Below, piece after piece: positions 16,302 through 23,554 of a DNA stretch of 64,000 nt. Made by a program: the position numbers and the translations under genes. The DNA lies in IMG/VR virus record IMGVR_UViG_3300037493_002747, positions 1 to 64,000 of that record. The stretch is one strand, 5' to 3'. The DNA comes from a virus. A model generated the notes under the pieces. It ran no database searches. It saw only the letters and a program-made list of their open reading frames with translations, and was not told where the DNA came from. Positions within the stretch are counted from its first letter, which is position 1, and each line of letters opens with the position of its first letter.

Positions 16302-16682
16302 ATGAGTCAGACCAAAGCGCAGCGCAAGAAACAACAAAAGTCGAAGTCGCGTGAGAAGCAGATCAAGAAAAACAGGAACATTCTGCGGAATGTTGCTGTA
16401 AAGAGATTCCGTCTTGATGTGCATATGGGGGATGATTGGAAGATTGGAGTACGACAGTGGTCCAATATTCAGCAGGTAGAAGCTCATAGAGTAGAAACTG
16501 AAGCTCGTCGTGCCAAGGGCGAGGAGATTCTGATGGGTCGGGTGGTTGATATGGCCATTGGCAATGGCAAGGTGATCTTGAACATTCCTGGAGCAACGCC
16601 AAAGCCAAAGGGTATGGCACCTGACAAGATCGCAGATGGTGCAAAGGCTTGGGATTGTGAGTACGATTCTGGCACCAAGTAA
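16302..16682 (+). CDS. Unknown basic protein
   Basis: A 126-residue protein with a very basic, glutamine-rich N-terminal 30 residues (KAQRKKQQKSKSREKQIKK), likely nucleic-acid binding. AAAGGGAGA precedes the ATG. It is the last protein gene before the RNA island and has its own sigma70-like -10 box and leader hairpin. Family unknown. Confidence 0.6.
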   Translation: MSQTKAQRKKQQKSKSREKQIKKNRNILRNVAVKRFRLDVHMGDDWKIGVRQWSNIQQVEAHRVETEARRAKGEEILMGRVVDMAIGNGKVILNIPGATPKPKGMAPDKIADGAKAWDCEYDSGTK

Positions 16683-16701
16683 GAAACTCTGAAAATTTCT
16701 C

Positions 16702-16730
16702 CGTATTTTGCAGGGCGGTTGGCAATGTAT
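16702..16730 (+). promoter_or_regulatory. CCGTATT-N14-GCAATGTA element, copy 8
   Basis: CCGTATT at 16702-16708 and GCAATGTA at 16723-16730, spacer 14. No coding frame follows; a long RNA stem starts at 16745, so this copy probably drives a noncoding RNA. Confidence 0.75.
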
Positions 16731-16744
16731 GGATGTGCGGATGT

Positions 16745-16914
16745 TCTACTGAGGATTCGGGCGTTGTTATAGCAAACCGAGTCATTGGTTTAGCGGCCAA
16801 CAAGACAGGGGCGTAAGGCGACAACGAAAAGTGGTTTAGCGGCCTCTCCCGAGTCTTCAGTAGAGCATCTGAGTGTGAGGCGATAAAGTGGGTTCAATTC
16901 CCATCAGTAGTAGG
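16745..16914 (+). ncRNA. Structured RNA with tRNA-like T arm (candidate Y-type RNA)
   Basis: CTACTGAGGATTCGGG (16747-16762) pairs with 16849-16864 along 16 bp with two wobbles; two further pairs extend it outward. Inside, CGTTGT pairs with ACAACG and AAACC with GGTTT. Downstream, GTGGG-TTCAATT-CCCAT (16889-16905) is a textbook T arm, and CAGTAG right after it can also pair with 16747-16752 like an acceptor stem. A long terminal stem plus tRNA mimicry is the plan of bacterial Y RNAs (YrlA type), partners of Ro60/TROVE proteins, and a TROVE gene lies 2.2 kb downstream. Promoter copy 8 ends 14 bp upstream. Y-RNA identity is inference; a degenerate or interrupted tRNA is the alternative. Confidence 0.45.
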
Positions 16915-16957
16915 GTCAGCCCGAACCTGGGACGGTATGGATCGTGGCTTTACATGT

Positions 16958-16969
16958 TCTTTGACAATT
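16958..16969 (+). promoter_or_regulatory. TTCTTTGATATTC-type element in the RNA island
   Basis: TTCTTTGACAAT followed by TTGAGACGAGTG strongly resembles the sequence at the tmRNA start (TTCTTTGATATAT then GGGGACGAGTG). It probably starts a further noncoding transcript near 16971. Confidence 0.45.
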
Positions 16970-17509
16970 TGAGACGAGTGATGGGTGGTAGGCTCAGAAG
17001 CAGCCATCCATAAAAAGTGAGTCGCTGAGTTCTAATCCGTGAGAGCCGCTGGAAAAGTGGCTAGTCGGATAGGCGAACAGAGATTGGGTAGGCGGGACGG
17101 GACCCGATGTCAGGACTTGTAGTGTTGTAGTCTAAAGCTGTAGATTTTTACGGCATAAAGTCTACTGTAGCTCAGTCTTGAGTGTACTGCTCTGTTGTGC
17201 GGCGTTAGAAGGTTGCGGCTTCCATGGAAGATGTAGAAAGTTCGTGTGGTTGACTTAGTATCTTCCAAGGCCAAACTCAACTGCATGGTGGACTCTTTGG
17301 CGTAATAGCAAACCCATCACAAGTCTTTTCTGGGATCAGTCGTGGAGCTAAGAATGTTAAAAACATTTGGACTAAGAAGCGACTCAAGTCATGGCTATGA
17401 AAGTGGGCCATGAGATTCCAGCGGACCATCAGCGAGCCGAATTACGCTGGGATGAAGCGAGTTGCAAAAGCGGCAAGCGGATTCCGAATAGAGTCGGTGG
17501 GATCGAGAT

Positions 17510-17585
17510 CTGATTGGATTCGGTGGGTTCCTGTTCTGATTAGAGTAGTCTGATTAGATTCGGTGGGTTCCTGTTCTGATTAGAA
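17510..17585 (+). repeat. Two-copy 36-bp direct repeat
   Basis: Copies at 17510-17545 and 17550-17585 differ at one position (G/A at 17517/17557) and are separated by GTAG. Core: ATTCGGTGGGTTCCTGTTCT. A shorter related run (AGTCGGTGGGATC) lies just upstream. With two copies and a 4-bp gap this is not a CRISPR array. Confidence 0.85.
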
Positions 17586-17849
17586 GATCATCCCGTAAAC
17601 TTGTGGTCCGGTCTTTTTTGAATCTCGTGATAACAGAAGTTAAATCTCCTGTAGTATGCCAAGTTGTATAGGTATAGGAGATTCTTATGCGGCAAGACGG
17701 TTTCTAAGCCCGTCTACGAGCATTTTTGTAGCATTGTGTGCAAACCCGACAGGAGAGGCACACGACAAGCGCAGATAGAAAAGGCCGCTCATGGCTCGTG
17801 AATAGGGAAGAGAGAGGTCGTAGGGTGTACAACCGAAAACCCAATCTTG

Positions 17850-17929
17850 TCTAGCTTAGATGGTGGAGGGTGACGGGGAAACCTGTCGCCCCTGACTCGA
17901 AAGGGCGTTCGTGGAAATCGAACTAGACC
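17850..17929 (+). ncRNA. tRNA-like multi-hairpin fold of unknown identity
   Basis: An 80-base segment closed by GTCTA/TAGAC and containing three arms in order: GACGGG-GAAA-CCTGTC (17873-17888), GCCC/GGGC (17889-17907) and GTTCG-TGGAAAT-CGAAC (17908-17924, 5-bp stem and 7-base loop). The layout is cloverleaf-like, but the last loop lacks TTCRANY and no 7-base anticodon loop is seen, so it is not a normal tRNA. It could be a tRNA mimic or part of a larger RNA. Confidence 0.35.
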
Positions 17930-18085
17930 TGTGATGGCGACCGTAGCACCACAGAGACGAGTAGCAGGTCGAAATAAACGTGGATCGGTGACAGTCGGGA
18001 GAGTACCGACAACTTTTTTGTTAGGTTTTGCTGTCTGTGGGTATAATGACTCATGGAGAAAAGAAGTGTGTGATGATTTTTCTTC

Positions 18086-18114
18086 CGTATTTGACACGGA
18101 GTGTGGCAATGTAG
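18086..18114 (+). promoter_or_regulatory. CCGTATT-N14-GCAATGTA element, copy 9 (tmRNA)
   Basis: CCGTATT at 18086-18092 and GCAATGTA at 18107-18114, spacer 14, ending 29 bp before the mature tmRNA 5' end. With the element at 18131 it gives the tmRNA two phage-type promoters. Confidence 0.75.
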
Positions 18115-18130
18115 TGTCAGATTTGATTGT

Positions 18131-18143
18131 TCTTTGATATATG
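18131..18143 (+). promoter_or_regulatory. TTCTTTGATATTC-type element at the tmRNA start
   Basis: TTCTTTGATATAT immediately precedes the GGGGACG 5' end of tmRNA at 18144, as expected if this motif acts as a -10-like box with initiation about 7 bases downstream. This anchors the position of the motif relative to an RNA end. Confidence 0.55.
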
Positions 18144-18554
18144 GGGACGAGTGGTTTCGACGAGTGTTATTGAAACTGGTCGACATGCCGAGGACACAGG
18201 TGGGCCTCGTAAATCATCCTGTAAAAAAACAACTGCCAACACTTTTGGCAAGGTGATTCGTGGTTTCTTTGGAGTGGCTGCTGAGGCTACTCCGATGCTT
18301 GCCGCTGCCTAAACAGGCACACCTCCAAAACTCCGGAGTTTCTATGACAACCGGATGAGGATCAAAGAGAATAGATGACGGTCTGCAAAGACAGGCGATG
18401 CCGGGAATGAGACGCACCGGGGCGGATAGTCGAAGACATCCCTGAAAGAAGGGATAGACCAAGTCCGTGGTCGAGAAACATCGTGACGAAGCATGTGTAT
18501 GTTCAGTTGATTTATTATTCGGACAGGGGGTTCGACTCCCCCTCGTCTCCACCA
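18144..18554 (+). ncRNA. ssrA: Transfer-messenger RNA (tmRNA)
   Basis: A complete 411-base tmRNA. The 5' end GGGGACG pairs with CGTCTCC near the 3' end; the third pair is G-U, the alanine identity signal G3-U70. GGGGG-TTCGACT-CCCCC is a perfect T arm, and ACCA is encoded (18551-18554). CATGCCGAGG and GGCCTCGTAAA are the conserved stem preceding the tag region in bacterial tmRNAs. The resume codon is GCC at 18235. It would rescue stalled ribosomes and tag nascent chains, either supporting or redirecting host trans-translation. No smpB gene is visible in this window, so host SmpB is presumably used. Confidence 0.95.
18235..18312 (+). other. tmRNA tag-peptide reading frame
   Basis: Twenty-five sense codons from the resume GCC to TAA. 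The peptide begins A-N-T-F-G-K-V-I and ends P-M-L-A-A-A. It keeps the AN start and the hydrophobic LAA-type protease signal of bacterial tags but is longer than the 10-11 residues common in well-known bacteria and ends in three alanines. Confidence 0.8.
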
Positions 18555-18588
18555 TTTTCAGAGATAATGAGGAAAGTTTGAAAAAGTG

Positions 18589-18618
18589 TTGAAAACTTAC
18601 TCGTTGTCGGAGTATAGT
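18589..18618 (+). promoter_or_regulatory. Sigma70-like promoter after tmRNA
   Basis: TTGAAA (18589-18594), an 18-bp spacer and TATAGT (18613-18618). Initiation near 18625 would produce the hairpin-array RNA listed next and perhaps read into the tRNA. Confidence 0.5.
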
Positions 18619-18624
18619 GATTTG

Positions 18625-18815
18625 TGAACGAAGTCAGGCTCCTTCAGGACTGGGTTACTTCATTACAAAAGCGAAAAAATCTCGGCGGTCTATGAGGACC
18701 GAAATTGAGATGACGATCTGCAAAGACAGAGTGGAATTCCGGGAAGACGGAATGGAGGCGTGGGAAGACACGCAAATGACAGCTCGGAAAGACGGCTTAC
18801 CTAGGACGAATATCG
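18625..18815 (+). ncRNA. Hairpin-array RNA sharing a block with tmRNA
   Basis: A run of short hairpins: GAAGT/ACTTC at the 5' end, CGGTC-TATGA-GACCG (near 18686-18701), TTCCG-GGAAGA-CGGAA and GCGTG-GGAAGA-CACGC, the last two with the same GGAAGA loop. GATGACGATCTGCAAAGACAG (18709-18729) matches 20 of 21 bases of the tmRNA segment 18374-18394, so part of this RNA may derive from a duplicated tmRNA 3' domain. A 68-codon frame crosses the region but has no ribosome binding site or recognisable product and is not called. Confidence 0.45.
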
Positions 18816-18855
18816 GAGTTTGATGGAGTTCTTGAGTTTTTGCTTGATACCTTCA

Positions 18856-18890
18856 GTTTGGGGTTACTTCTTGGTGAAAAACCCCCAAAC
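18856..18890 (+). other. Stable hairpin upstream of the tRNA
   Basis: GTTTGGGG (18856-18863) pairs perfectly with CCCCAAAC (18883-18890). It has no T tract, so it is more likely a processing or stability element of the tRNA precursor than an intrinsic terminator. Confidence 0.5.
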
Positions 18891-18914
18891 GATTATTGGT
18901 GTCGGCTATATTAT

Positions 18915-18991
18915 TGCGGGGTAGAGCAGCCCGGTAGCTTATCAGGCTCATAACCTGAAGGTCGCTGGTTCAAATCCAGCCCCCGCAACCA
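18915..18991 (+). tRNA. tRNA-Met(CAT), initiator type
   Basis: A 77-base cloverleaf with TGCGGGG/CCCCGCA acceptor stem, anticodon loop CTCATAA (anticodon CAT), T arm CTGG-TTCAAAT-CCAG and encoded ACCA. The sequence follows bacterial initiator tRNA-fMet closely (AGAGCAGCCCGGTAGCTT D region, AAGGTCG variable region). The first pair is T1-A72 rather than the strong G-C of elongators, keeping a weak end as initiators do. The anticodon stem has two of the three usual consecutive G-C pairs. A phage initiator tRNA could favour phage start codons. Confidence 0.9.
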
Positions 18992-18997
18992 ATAAAG

Positions 18998-19030
18998 GCC
19001 GGACATCAATAAAAGGATGTTCGGCTTTTT
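18998..19030 (+). terminator. Rho-independent terminator after tRNA-Met
   Basis: GCCGGACATC (18998-19007) pairs with GATGTTCGGC (19016-19025, one G-U), followed by TTTTT. It separates the RNA genes from the TROVE gene. Confidence 0.85.
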
Positions 19031-19054
19031 CTTTGTATCGAATCGTGTAGGTTC

Positions 19055-19098
19055 AATGTTCTGTGTGGAACATTGGGAATAAGGGTGCCGAAAGGCAC
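19055..19098 (+). promoter_or_regulatory. Structured 5' leader of the TROVE gene
   Basis: Two clean hairpins lie between the terminator and the TROVE start: AATGTTC/GAACATT (19055-19074) and GTGCC-GAAA-GGCAC (19085-19098, a GNRA tetraloop). GGTG/CACC can form a third stem just before the AAGGAGGT ribosome binding site. Because the encoded protein family binds structured RNA, autoregulation through this leader is possible. Confidence 0.4.
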
Positions 19099-19140
19099 AA
19101 AATTGGTGGTAGAGATATCACCTTCAAGGAGGTAAGAGAA

Positions 19141-20895
19141 GTGAATAAGGTAAAGAAGGTCGCAAGGAGTAGGGCTTCGGTAGCAAGTCTGCCGAGCAAC
19201 GCAAAGGCCGCATCGGTAAACCGGGCGGGCGGAGTGGCATTCGAGGTAAATGATCCGGCATTGAAGTTGATCACCATGACTGGTGGGTCTTTCTTCGCCG
19301 AGCCGAGGTTCTATAACGCAGAGGCATGTGTACCTAAGCGTGGGACTGGCGGTAAGTTCGAGAAGCTGGCAGCGAGGCTAGAGATCGTGGATGGCAAGCT
19401 GAAGGGCTTTGTCACCTGTGATGAGCTTCCTGAGACGGCTCGTGAGGTTATCGCAACGGCTATCGATGTCGCCAAGGGTAAGACCCCGGAGGACATGCTG
19501 GCAATCGCCAACTGGCTTCGTAATGAGATGAACATCCGGATGACCCCGCAGATTTTGCTGGTGTTGGCATCTCAGATGGATGGGACTAAGTCACTGGTTC
19601 GGAAGTATGCGACTCACATCGTGAAGCGTCCGGATGAGGTTAAGACCTGTCTGTTGACTCATCGTTTTCTGTTCGGGCTGAAGAATCTCCCGAATGGCCT
19701 AGCGAGTGGATTGGCTGATGCTACGAGTAAGTTCGGTGAGCGTGGGTTGATGAAGTACGACGACTCTGGCTTTCCGACTTGGAAGGACGTTCTTTGCTGG
19801 CTTCCGCGTAAGGCTGGATGGCCGCTGAGTGCTGAGGTCGCCAAGTATTTCATCACCGGCAAGATTGATGACCCGGCTAAGACTCCGATCATCGCGGCTC
19901 GTAAGGAGTTGGTGAAGAAGACTGTGTTCGATACCGAGGCTCGTGACCTGGCAAAGAAGTCCCAAGTCAACTGGGAGGTCTTGCTGTCTCAGTTCGGTAA
20001 GGAGAAGAACAAGGTGTGGTCGTTTCTGATCGACAACGGTCTGATTGGCTACATGGCTCTGCTCCGTAATCTGAAGAACATCTTGGAGGCGAAGGTTTCC
20101 AAGGGTGTCATTCAGAAGGTATCGGATAAGCTCTCGAACAAGGACGAGGTTGCCAAGTCAAAGCAGCTTCCGTTCAGGTTCCTGTCGGCAAAGACGGTAT
20201 TGGATACTATGTCTAGTGGTTTCGATCTTGCGGACTACTCGGAGGTCGTGGCGGCTATTGAGTTGGCGGCAAATGAGGCATGTGCCAATATCCCGGTAAT
20301 GTCGGGTGAGACCATGGTGTTTGCAGACAATTCTGGTTCGATGACGAGTGCAAAATTGTCGGAGAAGTCGGCACGGAACTGTCGTGATGCTGCAAATATG
20401 CTGTCTGGTATCGCCGCCAAGGTATGTGAGAGGCCGTACCTGTTCGCATTTGGATCGAGTCTTCAGGAGATTCGTTTTGCCAAGACGGATACCGTAATGG
20501 GTATCTGTGACAAGGTAAAGCGATCAGGGGACGGTGGTTCTACGAATGGTCACCTGTGCATTGAGCATTTGATCAAGTCTGGGAAGACTCCGGCACGGGT
20601 TATCATCCTGACGGACTGTCAGATGTGGAATGATAACAGTAACGGTGGTGGTCAGCCGTTTGCGAATGCATGGGCGAAGTACCGGAAGTCAAGTAAGGCT
20701 GCGGCGGAGACTTGGCTTCATATCGTTCACCTTTCGGGATACGGGGATAGTCCAGTGGATGTGGGAGAGAGGGTGAATCAGGTCTCTGGGTTCTCAGAGA
20801 AGGTATTCACATCGATCCTCACTGTCGAGGGAGTTATGGGATCTACTCCACTCCCTACGGTGGAGCAGGTAAGGAATGGGTGGACGGTGAAATAG
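19141..20895 (+). CDS. Ro60-like TROVE RNA-binding protein with vWA domain
   Basis: A 584-residue homologue of the Ro60/Rsr autoantigen family. Residues about 30-370 form the HEAT-like TROVE ring; the conserved GYMALLRNLKNILE (303-316) is the strongest landmark. The C-terminal von Willebrand A domain has an intact metal site, FADNSGSMTS (DxSxS at 396-400) and IILTDCQMW. Bacterial Ro proteins bind misfolded RNA and Y RNAs and can tether the exonuclease PNPase. The GTG at 19141 is chosen as start because AAGGAGGT lies 8 bases upstream; a frame extending to 19063 runs through leader hairpins. Position after tmRNA and tRNA and before a terminator suggests an RNA-handling module. Confidence 0.92.
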   Translation: MNKVKKVARSRASVASLPSNAKAASVNRAGGVAFEVNDPALKLITMTGGSFFAEPRFYNAEACVPKRGTGGKFEKLAARLEIVDGKLKGFVTCDELPETAREVIATAIDVAKGKTPEDMLAIANWLRNEMNIRMTPQILLVLASQMDGTKSLVRKYATHIVKRPDEVKTCLLTHRFLFGLKNLPNGLASGLADATSKFGERGLMKYDDSGFPTWKDVLCWLPRKAGWPLSAEVAKYFITGKIDDPAKTPIIAARKELVKKTVFDTEARDLAKKSQVNWEVLLSQFGKEKNKVWSFLIDNGLIGYMALLRNLKNILEAKVSKGVIQKVSDKLSNKDEVAKSKQLPFRFLSAKTVLDTMSSGFDLADYSEVVAAIELAANEACANIPVMSGETMVFADNSGSMTSAKLSEKSARNCRDAANMLSGIAAKVCERPYLFAFGSSLQEIRFAKTDTVMGICDKVKRSGDGGSTNGHLCIEHLIKSGKTPARVIILTDCQMWNDNSNGGGQPFANAWAKYRKSSKAAAETWLHIVHLSGYGDSPVDVGERVNQVSGFSEKVFTSILTVEGVMGSTPLPTVEQVRNGWTVK

Positions 20896-20915
20896 TGGCC
20901 TAGAAAGGCTATTTG

Positions 20916-20953
20916 GAGGGGGTGGTGTCGAAAGGCATTGCCCCCTCTTTTTT
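20916..20953 (+). terminator. Rho-independent terminator after the TROVE gene
   Basis: GAGGGGG (20916-20922) pairs with CCCCCTC (20941-20947), with an inner stem closed by a GAAA loop, followed by TTTTTT. Confidence 0.9.
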
Positions 20954-21006
20954 GTTGTTGTAACAAATCTTTGATAAGCGGATAACAGGTATAGGTAGTG
21001 TAATAA

Positions 21007-21018
21007 TTGTTTGATATT
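21007..21018 (+). promoter_or_regulatory. TTCTTTGATATTC-type element
   Basis: TAATAATTGTTTGATATT shares the AT-rich flank and core with the copies at 25293 and 30222. A related ATCTTTGATA lies 40 bp upstream. It precedes the gene at 21066. Confidence 0.5.
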
Positions 21019-21065
21019 TGATACAAGGGTGTAGGGTAGTGAAAGACAATATGGAGGACAAAGTC

Positions 21066-21302
21066 ATGGGCTACAGGAAGAATCCGACGGATAAGAACCA
21101 GAATGAGATTGAGGGAGCAGCATTTGAGCAAGGCGTTCCGGTTTTTACAGATGATAAGACTCGTGTTGTTGCCAAGGGGTTGCAGACGGCACCTCTGAGA
21201 ACGGCGCATGGTTCTGCACAAGGTGGAGAGCGAAACAACGCTGGTGTTGTGATGCCGCCTAGTGACAAGCCTGGCAAGTTCGAGCAACCTGGGAAGGCGT
21301 AA
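21066..21302 (+). CDS. Unknown small protein
   Basis: A 78-residue glycine/proline-containing, probably flexible protein. The ATG at 21066 lies 8 bases after GGAGG (21053-21057); longer in-frame starts would cover this site. Function unknown. Confidence 0.55.
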   Translation: MGYRKNPTDKNQNEIEGAAFEQGVPVFTDDKTRVVAKGLQTAPLRTAHGSAQGGERNNAGVVMPPSDKPGKFEQPGKA

Positions 21303-21309
21303 CCCAAAC

Positions 21310-21552
21310 ATGAAAAACGACATCAAAGTCGCAAAGGAACTTGTGGCAGTTGCTCGGGAATTGTCAGCATTGGGGATTGACCCTGATATGATGGTAGACC
21401 AAGATGCTGTTGGCAAGTTGGCTGAAAAGCTTTTATCTCGTCTTGGACCTGCAAAGTCCAGACAGATAAGGACATACGGAGTAGAAATCCGTCCTACTGA
21501 CACGGTTGAGCAATTGGCTCGTGCGTGGTCTACGGTTCTACTCGCGCAGTAA
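21310..21552 (+). CDS. Unknown small helical protein
   Basis: An 80-residue helical protein (KVAKELVAVARELSALG near the start). The ATG at 21310 follows the preceding stop by seven bases; upstream in-frame starts lie within that gene. Function unknown. Confidence 0.5.
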   Translation: MKNDIKVAKELVAVARELSALGIDPDMMVDQDAVGKLAEKLLSRLGPAKSRQIRTYGVEIRPTDTVEQLARAWSTVLLAQ

Positions 21553-21653
21553 ATAGCCTATGCCCAAAAGGCTGGCGTGGACGATGGGTGTCGGATCACG
21601 CTGGGGTTGCTCCGTTGAGTAACCCCCGAAGGGCAAAAAACGGAGGAAGTGTT

Positions 21654-22073
21654 ATGTCTGCAAGTACAACAGCAAGCTGGTGGCAATATTCGGCATGGGT
21701 GAAGAACATCGCTCGTAACATGCGTATTACGCCTCCTACGGACAACAGTTTAGAGGCGCAAATCAAGACGTTTATCAAGTACTTCTGGAATCCTCAGACC
21801 CAGACCGGTACTCGTCCTTGGTTGGCTGAGAAGTTCATGCGTCTTTCTGTGACGGCAGCAGCTTCTAACTATCTTGGAGATATTGATCAGGAGCCCTTTG
21901 CGGTTCAGGACAAGATGTTGGAAGTAATTGGTCGTGATCTGAAGAAGATTCCAATCACGGATGCCGAAAAAGCTCAAGCAGATGCATTGATTGCCTTGTG
22001 TGAGAATCGAAGATATGGTACAGGTCCTTACTTCGGTGGCGTGATTGGATCGACAGTTACAATTCCATCATGA
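21654..22073 (+). CDS. Unknown protein, about 139 residues
   Basis: A mostly helical protein with aromatic residues near the start (ASWWQYSAWVKNIARNM). GGAGG lies 8 bases before the ATG at 21654, so the long in-frame extension upstream is not used. The 100-bp gap before it holds a GGGGTT/AACCCC hairpin. It ends in an ATGA overlap. Function unknown. Confidence 0.6.
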   Translation: MSASTTASWWQYSAWVKNIARNMRITPPTDNSLEAQIKTFIKYFWNPQTQTGTRPWLAEKFMRLSVTAAASNYLGDIDQEPFAVQDKMLEVIGRDLKKIPITDAEKAQADALIALCENRRYGTGPYFGGVIGSTVTIPS

Positions 22074-22243
22074 CGGCTAGAGACGACCAGAGAGAAGTCA
22101 ACAATCTACCCAAGTTGCATGAGGAACAGCAACAGGGTAGAATGTTGGTGATTGATGAGGCAAAGGCTGCTAGGATAGCATCCAGAGTAGCAATTGCTTG
22201 GGAGAAGAATTTCAAGTCTAAAGTCCATAGACAATTGGACTAG
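22070..22243 (+). CDS. Small helical protein
   Basis: A 57-residue frame starting at an ATG that overlaps the previous TGA. The product is charged and helical (EAKAARIASRVAIAWEKNF). Translational coupling supports it; no family recognised. Confidence 0.5.
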   Translation: MTARDDQREVNNLPKLHEEQQQGRMLVIDEAKAARIASRVAIAWEKNFKSKVHRQLD

Positions 22244-22322
22244 ACACAGGTATTTCCGGGAGTACCGGGAAGCGGAGCTGGGGGTTCCAGTTCTGGTAGT
22301 ATTAATAAGTATGGAGGTATAT

Positions 22323-23254
<932 letters not shown>

Positions 23255-23258
<4 letters not shown>

Positions 23259-23554
23259 TCTTCCCGTTTCAGTGTCAAAAATGTAGTAAGAGTTTTGATG
23301 AGGAGTTCCCGATAGGTAAAGCACCTCGCGTGACTCCTTGTCCTCATTGCAAGGGTAATGGCAAACGCATTTACGATGGAATGTGCGTTGCTGTTAAAAT
23401 TGGAGGGGCATTTTGTCATTCGTCAACCTTTGGCGAACAGATGAAGGCCCGGAATATGCAGGCAGCGCAACGGATGAAGGGGCGTAAGGCCCCGGTACGA
23501 CTAGCCGCAATGGATCATGGCGGTGGTGACGTACGTGAGGTGAAAGCAAAGTGA
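23255..23554 (+). CDS. Zinc-ribbon protein (FmdB-like)
   Basis: A 99-residue protein with FQCQKCSKSFDEEF and CPHCKGNGKRIYDG, the paired CxxC knuckles of an FmdB-type regulatory zinc ribbon, plus a basic C-terminal half. It is coupled to the preceding gene by an ATGA overlap. The target is unknown. Confidence 0.65.

Larger units (their letters stand above)
16971..18085 (+). other. Noncoding, hairpin-rich stretch
   Basis: About 1.1 kb without a convincing protein gene. Perfect or near-perfect hairpins include: ATCCG/CGGAT enclosing AGCCGCT-GGAAA-AGTGGCT (about 17036-17072); GGAAGAT/ATCTTCC (about 17227-17268); AATCTCCT/AGGAGATT (about 17643-17684); GACGG/CCGTC (about 17698-17716); and GTGTGC/GCACAC (about 17737-17764). 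There is also a tandem 36-bp repeat and a tRNA-like fold, listed separately. The density of stems suggests one or more structured RNAs, but I recognise no known family here. Confidence 0.55.

Noticed and set aside
17510-17585. CRISPR array
   Set aside because: Only two copies with a 4-bp gap, no spacers and no cas genes.
17850-17929. A normal tRNA
   Set aside because: No TTCRANY T loop and no 7-base anticodon loop.
17931-18312. Protein frames across the tmRNA and the sequence before it
   Set aside because: They overlap a structurally complete tmRNA and its promoters; the only translated part expected is the tag.
18617-18823. 68-codon protein gene
   Set aside because: No ribosome binding site, no recognisable product, and the DNA is a series of hairpins partly matching tmRNA.
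19063-19140. Upstream extension of the TROVE protein
   Set aside because: It would translate a hairpin leader; AAGGAGGT is correctly spaced for the GTG at 19141.
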